64,000 nucleotides of DNA from positions 3,038,001 to 3,102,000 of the forward strand of contig NZ_CP040443.1 in NCBI RefSeq assembly GCF_005843885.1, given 5' to 3'. Numbering within the stretch: position 1 is the stretch's first letter; the number at the start of each line of letters is the position of its first letter. A program made the position numbers and the translations under genes. Below the pieces are notes generated by a model. The model was not told where the DNA came from. It searched no databases and worked only from the letters and a program-made list of their open reading frames with translations. The stretch is from Escherichia sp. E4742. GTDB taxonomy: Bacteria > Pseudomonadota > Gammaproteobacteria > Enterobacterales > Enterobacteriaceae. Below, piece by piece: positions 52,542 through 61,310 of this stretch.

Positions 52542-55205
52542 ATGTCAGAACGTTTCCCAAATGACGTGGATCCGATCGAAACTCGCGACTGGCTCCAGGC
52601 GATCGAATCGGTCATCCGTGAAGAAGGTGTTGAGCGTGCTCAGTATCTGATCGACCAACTGCTTGCTGAAGCCCGCAAAGGCGGAGTCAACGTAGCCGCA
52701 GGCACCGGTATCAGCAACTACATCAACACCATCCCCGTTGAAGAACAACCGGAGTATCCGGGTAATCTGGAACTGGAACGCCGTATTCGTTCAGCTATCC
52801 GCTGGAACGCCATCATGACGGTTCTGCGTGCGTCGAAAAAAGACCTCGAACTGGGCGGCCACATGGCGTCCTTCCAGTCTTCCGCGACCATTTATGATGT
52901 GTGCTTTAACCACTTCTTCCGTGCACGCAACGAGCAGGATGGCGGCGACCTGGTTTACTTCCAGGGCCACATCTCTCCGGGCGTTTACGCACGTGCTTTC
53001 CTGGAAGGCCGTCTGACTCAGGAGCAGCTGGATAACTTCCGTCAGGAAGTTCACGGCAATGGCCTCTCTTCCTATCCGCACCCGAAACTGATGCCGGAAT
53101 TCTGGCAGTTCCCGACCGTATCTATGGGTCTGGGTCCGATTGGTGCTATTTACCAGGCAAAATTCCTGAAATATCTGGAACACCGTGGCCTGAAAGATAC
53201 CTCTAAACAAACCGTTTACGCGTTCCTCGGCGACGGTGAAATGGACGAACCGGAATCCAAAGGTGCGATCACCATCGCTACCCGTGAAAAACTGGATAAC
53301 CTGGTCTTCGTTATCAACTGTAACCTGCAGCGTCTTGACGGCCCGGTCACCGGTAACGGCAAGATCATCAACGAACTGGAAGGCATCTTCGAAGGTGCTG
53401 GCTGGAACGTGATCAAAGTGATGTGGGGTAGCCGTTGGGATGAACTGCTGCGTAAAGATACCAGCGGTAAACTGATCCAGCTGATGAACGAAACCGTTGA
53501 CGGCGACTACCAGACCTTCAAATCGAAAGATGGTGCGTACGTTCGTGAACACTTCTTCGGTAAATATCCTGAAACCGCAGCACTGGTTGCAGACTGGACT
53601 GACGAGCAGATCTGGGCACTGAACCGTGGTGGTCACGATCCGAAGAAAATCTACGCTGCATTCAAGAAAGCGCAGGAAACCAAAGGCAAAGCGACAGTAA
53701 TCCTTGCTCATACCATTAAAGGTTACGGCATGGGCGACGCGGCTGAAGGTAAAAACATCGCGCACCAGGTTAAGAAAATGAACATGGACGGCGTGCGTCA
53801 CATCCGCGACCGTTTCAATGTGCCGGTGTCTGATGCAGATATCGAAAAACTGCCGTACATCACCTTCCCGGAAGGTTCTGAAGAGCATACCTATCTGCAC
53901 GCTCAGCGTCAGAAACTGCACGGTTATCTGCCAAGCCGCCAGCCGAACTTCACCGAGAAGCTGGAGCTGCCGAGCCTGCAAGACTTCGGCGCGCTGCTGG
54001 AAGAGCAGAGCAAAGAGATCTCTACCACAATCGCTTTCGTTCGTGCCCTGAACGTAATGCTGAAGAACAAGTCGATCAAAGATCGTCTGGTACCGATCAT
54101 CGCCGACGAAGCGCGTACTTTCGGTATGGAAGGTCTGTTCCGTCAGATTGGTATTTACAGCCCGAACGGTCAGCAGTACACCCCGCAGGACCGCGAGCAG
54201 GTTGCTTACTATAAAGAAGACGAGAAAGGTCAGATTCTGCAGGAAGGGATCAACGAGCTGGGCGCAGGTTGTTCCTGGCTGGCAGCGGCGACCTCTTACA
54301 GCACCAACAATCTGCCGATGATTCCGTTCTACATCTATTACTCGATGTTCGGCTTCCAGCGTATCGGCGATCTGTGCTGGGCGGCTGGCGACCAGCAAGC
54401 GCGTGGCTTCCTGATCGGCGGTACTTCCGGTCGTACCACCCTGAACGGTGAAGGTCTGCAGCACGAAGATGGTCACAGCCACATTCAGTCGCTGACTATC
54501 CCGAACTGTATCTCTTACGACCCGGCTTACGCTTACGAAGTTGCTGTCATCATGCATGACGGTCTGGAACGTATGTACGGTGAAAAACAAGAGAACGTTT
54601 ACTACTACATCACTACGCTGAACGAAAACTACCACATGCCGGCAATGCCGGAAGGTGCTGAGGAAGGTATCCGTAAAGGTATCTACAAACTCGAAACCAT
54701 TGAAGGTAGCAAAGGTAAAGTTCAGCTGCTGGGCTCCGGTTCTATCCTGCGTCACGTCCGTGAAGCGGCAGAGATCTTGGCGAAAGATTACGGCGTAGGT
54801 TCTGACGTTTATAGCGTGACCTCCTTCACCGAACTGGCGCGTGATGGTCAGGATTGTGAACGCTGGAACATGCTGCACCCGCTGGAAACTCCGCGCGTTC
54901 CGTACATTGCTCAGGTGATGAACGACGCTCCGGCAGTGGCATCTACCGACTATATGAAACTGTTCGCTGAGCAGGTCCGTACTTACGTACCGGCTGACGA
55001 CTACCGCGTCCTGGGTACTGATGGCTTCGGTCGTTCCGACAGCCGTGAGAACCTGCGTCACCACTTCGAAGTTGATGCTTCCTACGTGGTTGTAGCGGCG
55101 CTGGGCGAACTGGCTAAACGTGGCGAAATCGATAAGAAAGTGGTTGCTGACGCAATCGCCAAATTCAACATCGATGCAGAAAAAGTTAACCCGCGTCTGG
55201 CGTAA
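52542..55205 (+). CDS. aceE: Pyruvate dehydrogenase E1 component
   Basis: AceE is the TPP-dependent homodimeric E1 that decarboxylates pyruvate and acetylates the E2 lipoyl groups. The 887 residues match the family. The TPP motif is [19 protein letters not shown]...NCNLQRLDG (near residue 228), and the N-terminal E2-binding region starts [20 protein letters not shown]. Codon use is strongly biased, as for a highly expressed gene. It follows pdhR after 160 bases and precedes aceF by 14. Confidence 0.98.
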
Positions 55206-55219
55206 GAGGTAAAAGAATA

Positions 55220-57112
55220 ATGGCTATCGAAATCAAAGTACCGGACATCGGGGCTGATGAAGTTGAAATCACCGAGATCCTGGTCAAAGTGGGCGACAAA
55301 GTTGAAGCCGAACAGTCGCTGATCACCGTAGAAGGCGACAAAGCCTCTATGGAAGTTCCGTCTCCGCAGGCGGGTATCGTTAAAGAGATCAAAGTCTCTG
55401 TTGGCGATAAAACCCAGACCGGCGCACTGATTATGATTTTCGATTCCGCCGACGGTGCAGCTGACGCTGCACCTGCTCAGGCAGAAGAGAAGAAAGAAGC
55501 TGCTCCGGCAGCAGCACCAGCGGCTGCAGCGGCAAAAGACGTTAACGTTCCGGATATCGGCAGCGACGAAGTTGAAGTGACCGAAATCCTGGTGAAAGTG
55601 GGCGATAAAGTTGAAGCTGAGCAGTCGCTGATCACCGTAGAAGGCGATAAAGCTTCTATGGAAGTTCCGGCTCCGTTTGCTGGCACCGTGAAAGAGATCA
55701 AAGTGAACGTGGGTGACAAAGTGTCTACCGGCTCGCTGATTATGGTCTTCGAAGTCGCGGGTGAAGCAGGCGCGGCAGCTCCGGCGGCTAAACAGGAAGC
55801 GGCTCCGGCAGCAGCCCCTGCACCAGCGGCTGGCGTGAAAGAAGTTAACGTTCCGGATATCGGCGGTGACGAAGTTGAAGTGACCGAAGTGATGGTGAAA
55901 GTGGGCGACAAAGTTGCCGCTGAACAGTCACTGATCACCGTAGAAGGCGACAAAGCCTCTATGGAAGTTCCGGCTCCGTTCGCGGGCGTCGTGAAGGAAC
56001 TGAAAGTCAACGTTGGCGATAAAGTGAAAACTGGTTCGCTGATTATGATCTTCGAAGTTGAAGGCGCAGCGCCTGCGGCAGCTCCTGCGAAACAGGAAGC
56101 GGCAGCCCCGGCTCCGGCAGCAAAAGCTGAAGCCCCGGCAGCAGCACCGGCTGCGAAAGCCGAAGGCAAATCTGAATTTGCTGAAAACGACGCTTACGTT
56201 CACGCGACTCCGCTGATCCGCCGTCTGGCACGCGAATTTGGCGTTAACCTGGCGAAAGTGAAGGGCACAGGCCGTAAAGGTCGTATCCTGCGCGAAGACG
56301 TTCAGGCTTACGTGAAAGAAGCTATCAAACGTGCAGAAGCGGCTCCGGCGGCGACTGGCGGCGGTATCCCGGGCATGCTGCCGTGGCCGAAGGTGGACTT
56401 CAGCAAGTTTGGTGAAATCGAAGAAGTGGAACTGGGCCGCATTCAGAAAATCTCTGGTGCTAACCTGAGCCGTAACTGGGTGATGATCCCGCACGTTACC
56501 CACTTCGACAAAACTGATATCACCGAGCTGGAAGCGTTCCGTAAACAGCAGAATGAAGAAGCAGCGAAACGTAAGCTGGATGTGAAGATAACCCCAGTTG
56601 TCTTCATCATGAAAGCCGTTGCTGCGGCACTTGAGCAGATGCCTCGCTTCAACAGTTCGCTGTCGGAAGACGGTCAGCGTCTGACCCTGAAGAAATACAT
56701 CAACATCGGTGTGGCGGTAGATACCCCGAACGGTTTGGTTGTTCCGGTATTCAAAGACGTCAACAAGAAAGGCATCATCGAGCTGTCTCGCGAGCTGATG
56801 ACTATTTCTAAGAAAGCGCGTGACGGTAAGCTGACTGCGGGCGAAATGCAGGGCGGTTGCTTTACCATCTCCAGCATCGGCGGCCTGGGTACTACCCACT
56901 TCGCGCCGATTGTGAACGCGCCGGAAGTGGCTATCCTCGGCGTTTCCAAGTCCGCGATGGAGCCGGTGTGGAATGGTAAAGAGTTCGTGCCGCGTCTGAT
57001 GCTGCCGATTTCTCTCTCCTTCGACCACCGCGTGATCGACGGTGCTGATGGTGCCCGTTTCATTACCATCATTAACAACACGCTGTCTGACATTCGCCGT
57101 CTGGTGATGTAA
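55220..57112 (+). CDS. aceF: Pyruvate dehydrogenase E2, dihydrolipoamide acetyltransferase
   Basis: AceF is the core of the pyruvate dehydrogenase complex. The 630 residues contain three tandem lipoyl domains with lipoylated lysines at K41, K144 and K245 (each [11 protein letters not shown]), joined by Ala/Pro-rich linkers, then a peripheral subunit-binding domain ([20 protein letters not shown], about 325-360) and the catalytic domain with [15 protein letters not shown]. Three lipoyl domains is the E. coli count. The repeats are almost identical in DNA, making recombination between them possible. Confidence 0.98.
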
Positions 57113-57119
57113 ATAAAAG

Positions 57120-57144
57120 AGCCGGCCCAACGGCCGGCTTTTTT
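57120..57144 (+). terminator. Rho-independent terminator after aceF
   Basis: AGCCGGCC/GGCCGGCT (57120-57127, 57132-57139) with a 4-base loop is followed by a T run to 57144. It lies 8 bases after the aceF stop and separates aceEF from the independently promoted lpd, allowing partial readthrough. Confidence 0.93.
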
Positions 57145-57203
57145 CTGGTAATCTCATGAATGTATTGAGATTATTAGCCAATAGACAAATCGGTTGCCGT
57201 TTG

Positions 57204-57235
57204 TTGTTTAAAAATTGTTAACAATTTTGTAAAAT
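57204..57235 (+). promoter_or_regulatory. Candidate lpd promoter region with ArcA-like motif
   Basis: The AT-rich stretch TGTTTAAAAATTGTTAACAA followed by TTTTGTAAAATACC contains a -10-like TAAAAT (57230-57235) and GTTAACA repeats resembling ArcA-binding sequence. E. coli lpd has its own promoter in this gap, known to be repressed by ArcA. The -35 is not clear (TTGTTT at 57204 is 20 bases away). Confidence 0.5.
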
Positions 57236-57264
57236 ACCGACGGATAGAACGACCCGGTGGTGGT

Positions 57265-57405
57265 TAGGGTATTACTTCACATACCCTATGGATTTCTGGG
57301 TGCAGCAAGGTAGCAAGCGCCAGAATCCCCAGGAGCTTACATAAGTAAGTGACTGGGGTGAGGGCGTGAAGCTAACGCCGCTGCGGCCTGAAAGACGACG
57401 GGTAT
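57265..57405 (+). repeat. Long imperfect palindrome in the lpd leader
   Basis: From ATACCC (57281) to GGGTAT (57405) a 125-base stretch can fold into one long imperfect hairpin: ATACCC/GGGTAT at the ends, TAGC/GCTA, then CCCCAG/CTGGGG, and CTTAC-ATAA-GTAAG at the tip. The same ATACCCTA (57281-57288) also pairs perfectly with TAGGGTAT just upstream (57265-57272), so two exclusive folds exist. It resembles the dispersed palindromic repeat elements of enterobacteria (RSA- or YPAL-like); I am not certain of the family. Confidence 0.75.
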
Positions 57406-57436
57406 GACCGCCGGAGATAAATATATAGAGGTCATG

Positions 57437-58861
57437 ATGAGTACTGAAATCAAAACTCAGGTCGTGGTACTTGGGGCAGGCCCCGCAGGTTACTCTGCTG
57501 CCTTCCGTTGCGCTGATTTAGGTCTGGAAACCGTAATCGTAGAACGTTACAACACCCTCGGCGGTGTTTGCCTGAACGTCGGCTGTATCCCTTCTAAAGC
57601 ACTGCTGCACGTAGCAAAAGTTATCGAAGAAGCCAAAGCTCTGGCTGAACACGGTATCGTCTTCGGCGAACCGAAAACCGATATCGACAAGATTCGTACC
57701 TGGAAAGAGAAAGTGATCAATCAGCTGACCGGTGGTCTGGCTGGTATGGCGAAAGGCCGCAAAGTCAAAGTGGTCAACGGTCTGGGTAAATTCACCGGGG
57801 CGAACACCCTGGAAGTTGAAGGTGAGAACGGTAAAACCGTGATCAACTTCGACAACGCGATCATTGCAGCGGGTTCTCGTCCGATCCAACTGCCGTTTAT
57901 TCCGCATGAAGATCCGCGTATCTGGGACTCTACTGACGCGCTGGAACTGAAAGAAGTACCAGAACGCCTGCTGGTAATGGGTGGCGGTATCATCGGTCTG
58001 GAAATGGGTACCGTATACCACGCGTTGGGTTCACAGATTGACGTGGTTGAAATGTTCGACCAGGTTATCCCGGCAGCGGACAAAGACATCGTTAAAGTCT
58101 TCACCAAGCGTATCAGCAAGAAATTCAACCTGATGCTGGAAACCAAAGTTACCGCCGTTGAAGCGAAAGAAGACGGTATTTATGTGACGATGGAAGGCAA
58201 AAAAGCACCAGCTGAACCGCAGCGTTACGACGCCGTGCTGGTAGCGATTGGTCGTGTGCCGAACGGTAAAAACCTCGACGCAGGCAAAGCTGGCGTGGAA
58301 GTGGACGACCGTGGTTTCATCCGCGTTGACAAACAGCTGCGTACCAACGTGCCGCACATCTTTGCTATCGGCGATATCGTCGGTCAGCCGATGCTGGCAC
58401 ACAAAGGTGTTCACGAAGGTCACGTTGCCGCTGAAGTTATCGCCGGTAAAAAACACTACTTCGATCCGAAAGTTATCCCGTCTATCGCCTATACCGAACC
58501 AGAAGTTGCATGGGTAGGTCTGACTGAGAAAGAAGCGAAAGAGAAAGGCATCAGCTACGAAACCGCCACCTTCCCGTGGGCTGCTTCTGGTCGTGCTATC
58601 GCTTCCGACTGCGCAGACGGTATGACCAAGCTGATTTTCGACAAAGAATCTCACCGTGTTATCGGTGGTGCAATTGTCGGTACTAACGGCGGTGAGCTGC
58701 TGGGTGAAATCGGTCTGGCAATCGAAATGGGTTGTGACGCTGAAGACATCGCGCTGACCATCCACGCGCACCCGACTTTGCACGAGTCTGTGGGGCTGGC
58801 GGCAGAAATATTCGAAGGTAGCATTACCGACCTGCCGAACCCGAAAGCGAAGAAGAAGTAA
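57437..58861 (+). CDS. lpd: Dihydrolipoamide dehydrogenase E3
   Basis: Lpd reoxidises dihydrolipoamide in the pyruvate and 2-oxoglutarate dehydrogenase complexes and the glycine cleavage system. The 474-residue flavoprotein has the FAD motif VVLGAGPAGYSAAFR, the redox disulfide GGVCLNVGCIPSK (C45, C50), the NAD motif VMGGGIIGLEMG and the His-Glu pair in HAHPTLHE. The ATG at 57437 (MSTEIKTQVVVLG) is chosen; an ATG immediately before it and one at 57404 are also in frame. The upstream leader is highly structured. Confidence 0.98.
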   Translation: MSTEIKTQVVVLGAGPAGYSAAFRCADLGLETVIVERYNTLGGVCLNVGCIPSKALLHVAKVIEEAKALAEHGIVFGEPKTDIDKIRTWKEKVINQLTGGLAGMAKGRKVKVVNGLGKFTGANTLEVEGENGKTVINFDNAIIAAGSRPIQLPFIPHEDPRIWDSTDALELKEVPERLLVMGGGIIGLEMGTVYHALGSQIDVVEMFDQVIPAADKDIVKVFTKRISKKFNLMLETKVTAVEAKEDGIYVTMEGKKAPAEPQRYDAVLVAIGRVPNGKNLDAGKAGVEVDDRGFIRVDKQLRTNVPHIFAIGDIVGQPMLAHKGVHEGHVAAEVIAGKKHYFDPKVIPSIAYTEPEVAWVGLTEKEAKEKGISYETATFPWAASGRAIASDCADGMTKLIFDKESHRVIGGAIVGTNGGELLGEIGLAIEMGCDAEDIALTIHAHPTLHESVGLAAEIFEGSITDLPNPKAKKK

Positions 58862-58870
58862 TTCTTCGTG

Positions 58871-58916
58871 TGCCGGAACATCCGGCAAATTAAGAAGCGG
58901 CTATTCTGGCCGCTTC
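58871..58916 (+). terminator. Tandem hairpins after lpd
   Basis: Two perfect hairpins follow the stop: TGCCGGA-ACA-TCCGGCA (58871-58887) and GAAGCGGC/GCCGCTTC with a 7-base loop (58894-58916). Only AGATTGTT follows, so termination strength is uncertain; a more classical terminator is at 59067. Confidence 0.7.
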
Positions 58917-58945
58917 AGATTGTTGACAAAGTGCTCGTTGTTGAT

Positions 58946-59042
58946 GCCGGATGCGGCGTAAACGCCTTATTCGACCTACAAAATCATGCAAATTCAATAT
59001 ATTGCAGGAGCTATGTAGGCCCGATAAACTTGCGTATCGGGC
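58946..59042. repeat. REP unit and associated palindrome between lpd and yacH
   Basis: GCCGGATGCGGCGTAAACGC continuing CTTATTCGACCTAC (58946-58979) is a standard REP. It is followed at 59019-59042 by GCCCGATA/TATCGGGC, an 8-bp inverted repeat after TGTAGG, probably a degenerate partner unit. They lie between convergent genes. Confidence 0.88.
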
Positions 59043-59066
59043 AATTCGATGTTTGTCATCAGTCTT

Positions 59067-59092
59067 AAGCGGCTAACTACGCCGCTTTTTTT
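59067..59092 (+). terminator. Rho-independent terminator before yacH end
   Basis: AAGCGGC/GCCGCTT (59067-59073, 59081-59087) with a 7-base loop runs into seven T (59086-59092) on the plus strand. It would stop lpd readthrough before the convergent yacH. Confidence 0.85.
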
Positions 59093-59103
59093 ATGCCTGC
59101 AAT

Positions 59104-60957
59104 TTACCTTTCCAGTCTCCTTGCTCCACGCTCAGACAACCGTTCGCGTACCGCTGACCGTTGCTCATTATTCAATCGGGCAGTATGGTTACTGTCGTTT
59201 AGACGCTGCGGGCGGCTCTCCTGAACTTTCTCTCGAAAAACCTGACGCTGCTCAGGCGAGGCAGACTGGATACGCTGACGCGCTGCCTCTCTTCGCTGCT
59301 GGTTCTGCGGGTTAGTCTGCATTTTCTCGCGTACCGCCTGACGCTGTTCAGGAGACGCGGACTGAATACGCTCACGCGCTGCATCTCTTCGCTGCTGGTT
59401 CTGCGGGTTAGTCTGTATTTTCTCGCGGGCCGCCTGGCGCTGCTCAGGTGAGGCAGACTGGATACGCTGGCGCGCCGCCTCTCTTCGCTGCTGGTTCTGT
59501 GGGGTAGTCTGCATTTTCTCGCGAGCCGCCTGGCGCTGCTCAGGTGAGGCAGACTGATAACGCTGGCGAGCGATATCCTTTTGCTGCTGAGTCAGTGGCT
59601 GGCGACGGCTAAATTCGCGAAAATCTTCATAATTGCCGTAGTGTTCCGCTTCATTAAACCGCTGTGCTGCAGCCTGACGTTGCGTATCTCGCGTAGTGAC
59701 TGATGCTGCGTGTGTTCGTTGCTGAAACTGGCTTGCTGCCGCCTGACGCTGGCTGTCGCGTGTTGGAGCAGGTAGCGGCGTGGCGCTCATTCCGCCTTTA
59801 ACATCGGTTTGGTGAAACCGTTTTGCCATATCCTGATCATGATAAGGCACACCATCGCGGTAATTCGGATTGTGCCGCCATGCCATATTCTTGTCAGTAA
59901 GATGCTCACCAGTAATGCGGTTGAAATTGTTGACGTCGATATTGATGTTGTCGCCGTTGTGTTGCCAGCTATTACCGTCACGATGACCGCCATCGTGGTG
60001 ATTATAATCATCATCGTCATGATGATGATGGTCATGATCGTCGTCATCCCAGTCGATGCTGCTGAATAACGCGTATGTAGTGGCGACGCCCATGCTGTAG
60101 CCGAAACCGCGCACAAAGCTGTCAACAAACGGTTCTCCGGCTGGCGGCGGCAGGTAAACCGGCGGATACGCGGAATTGGCCCAGTTCCCGTAAACCACGG
60201 TCGGGTTGTAGTTGGGAATATAAACCACATCCGGATTGGTTGGTTCGATAGTTATTACGGTTGGTGCAGGCTCTGCAATGACGGGGCTGGCTGTTGAAAC
60301 GGTATTGGATGGTATGACGGGAGCCGTGACAGCCTGTTTTACCGGTACAGCTTTCTTCGTTGTCGTAATGACTTTCTGTTCGGTTGATGACTTCAGCGAT
60401 CCGGTTTGTTGCGCCAGTTGACGCAAACGCTGTACCGAGTCCATTACATCCTGCGGCTGTGCCAGAAACGCATCGCCGAGGTTTTGTACCCACTGCGGGT
60501 TTTCGCCCATCAATGCCATCAGCTGTGGAAACGCCACCAGTGATTTGACGCTGGCATCCCACGGCTGGTCGGATACTGCCTGAATCGCCGCATCGCCTTG
60601 CTTGAGAGGATTATCGTGCGACCATTGCACTGCTTGCGCAACGTTTGCCGGATAGGTCGAGGCCATCAGCACTTGCGAAAGCAGGGCGTCGGGATACAGC
60701 GCGACAGGCGCGACCCATTGATCAATTTGCGCAGTGCTGAAGGCAGATTTGATGACGGCGGGCGTTACTGGCGGTGCGGAAACCGTTGCAGGAAGCGTAA
60801 CTGCGGTGATGTCAGGCGCAGCCAGTTGTGTCGATTGCGGTTCTGCAGGCGCTTCCACTGCGCGGCTTTTTATATATAGCCCGGCAGAGGCAGCACATAG
60901 TCCGGCACTGCAAATTAGCGCCAGCACATGGGGTTTAAACGGCAAAGTCATTTTCAT
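59104..60957 (-). CDS. yacH: DUF3300 protein YacH, function unknown
   Basis: The 617-residue protein has an N-terminal hydrophobic stretch (about residues 8-28, PHVLALICSAGLCAASAGLY) that is a signal peptide or anchor, then a DUF3300 domain (IDQWVAPVALYPDALLSQVL onward to about residue 300). A His/Asp-rich tract, DDDDHDHHHHDDDDYNHHDG (about residues 298-325), could bind metal. The C-terminal third is Gln/Arg/Ala-rich and contains four 32-residue tandem repeats around RIQSASPEQRQAAREKMQ, at an exact 96-bp DNA period (59210-59590). I do not assign a function. It is divergent from acnB. Confidence 0.93.
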   Translation of the reverse strand: MKMTLPFKPHVLALICSAGLCAASAGLYIKSRAVEAPAEPQSTQLAAPDITAVTLPATVSAPPVTPAVIKSAFSTAQIDQWVAPVALYPDALLSQVLMASTYPANVAQAVQWSHDNPLKQGDAAIQAVSDQPWDASVKSLVAFPQLMALMGENPQWVQNLGDAFLAQPQDVMDSVQRLRQLAQQTGSLKSSTEQKVITTTKKAVPVKQAVTAPVIPSNTVSTASPVIAEPAPTVITIEPTNPDVVYIPNYNPTVVYGNWANSAYPPVYLPPPAGEPFVDSFVRGFGYSMGVATTYALFSSIDWDDDDHDHHHHDDDDYNHHDGGHRDGNSWQHNGDNINIDVNNFNRITGEHLTDKNMAWRHNPNYRDGVPYHDQDMAKRFHQTDVKGGMSATPLPAPTRDSQRQAAASQFQQRTHAASVTTRDTQRQAAAQRFNEAEHYGNYEDFREFSRRQPLTQQQKDIARQRYQSASPEQRQAAREKMQTTPQNQQRREAARQRIQSASPEQRQAAREKIQTNPQNQQRRDAARERIQSASPEQRQAVREKMQTNPQNQQRREAARQRIQSASPEQRQVFREKVQESRPQRLNDSNHTARLNNEQRSAVRERLSERGARRLER

Positions 60958-61179
60958 AATTCGGATCTCAAGGAAATCGCAATGGTCGGCGAACTGCCAC
61001 CCGCAGGTGCTGTGAATCCGAGTATAAAGAGGCGGTAGTTTAAATTTTGACTAATCTTGGGATTCGTTGAGAAAGGTGATTATCACCATGCGAATTAACG
61101 AAGTTTTTACGGAGGGAAACAATCTCTAGACCATCCTTAACGATTCAGCCACTTTTTATGTTGCTTTTTTGTAAACAGA

Positions 61180-61208
61180 TTAACAGATCGTCAAAATCCT
61201 GCTATTCT
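61180..61208 (+). promoter_or_regulatory. acnB promoter
   Basis: TTAACA (61180-61185) and TATTCT (61203-61208) with exact 17-base spacing lie about 105 bases before the acnB start. The rest of the 353-base yacH-acnB gap is AT-rich near yacH. I could not delimit the CRP, ArcA or Cra sites known for acnB. Confidence 0.7.
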
Positions 61209-61310
61209 GCCCGTTGCGGTACTGGGCATTTACCCTACAAACTGCTGTCTCACAGGAGCGTGAAGAGAATCGCCTGCCGCACTATGACAATGAGAGCGAG
61301 GAGAACCGTC

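Noticed and set aside
52791..55064. A 757-codon open frame antisense to aceE
   Set aside because: Same explanation: aceE is highly expressed and strongly codon-biased. The antisense product is rich in Val, Phe, Arg and Gln with no family resemblance.
55928..57181. A 417-codon open frame antisense to aceF
   Set aside because: Shadow of a codon-biased gene; no ribosome site or domain, and it crosses the aceF terminator.
59210..59590. Regularly spaced repeats that might suggest a CRISPR array
   Set aside because: The 96-bp period is a multiple of three, lies within the yacH frame, and the whole unit is repeated with no unique spacers. It is a coding tandem repeat.
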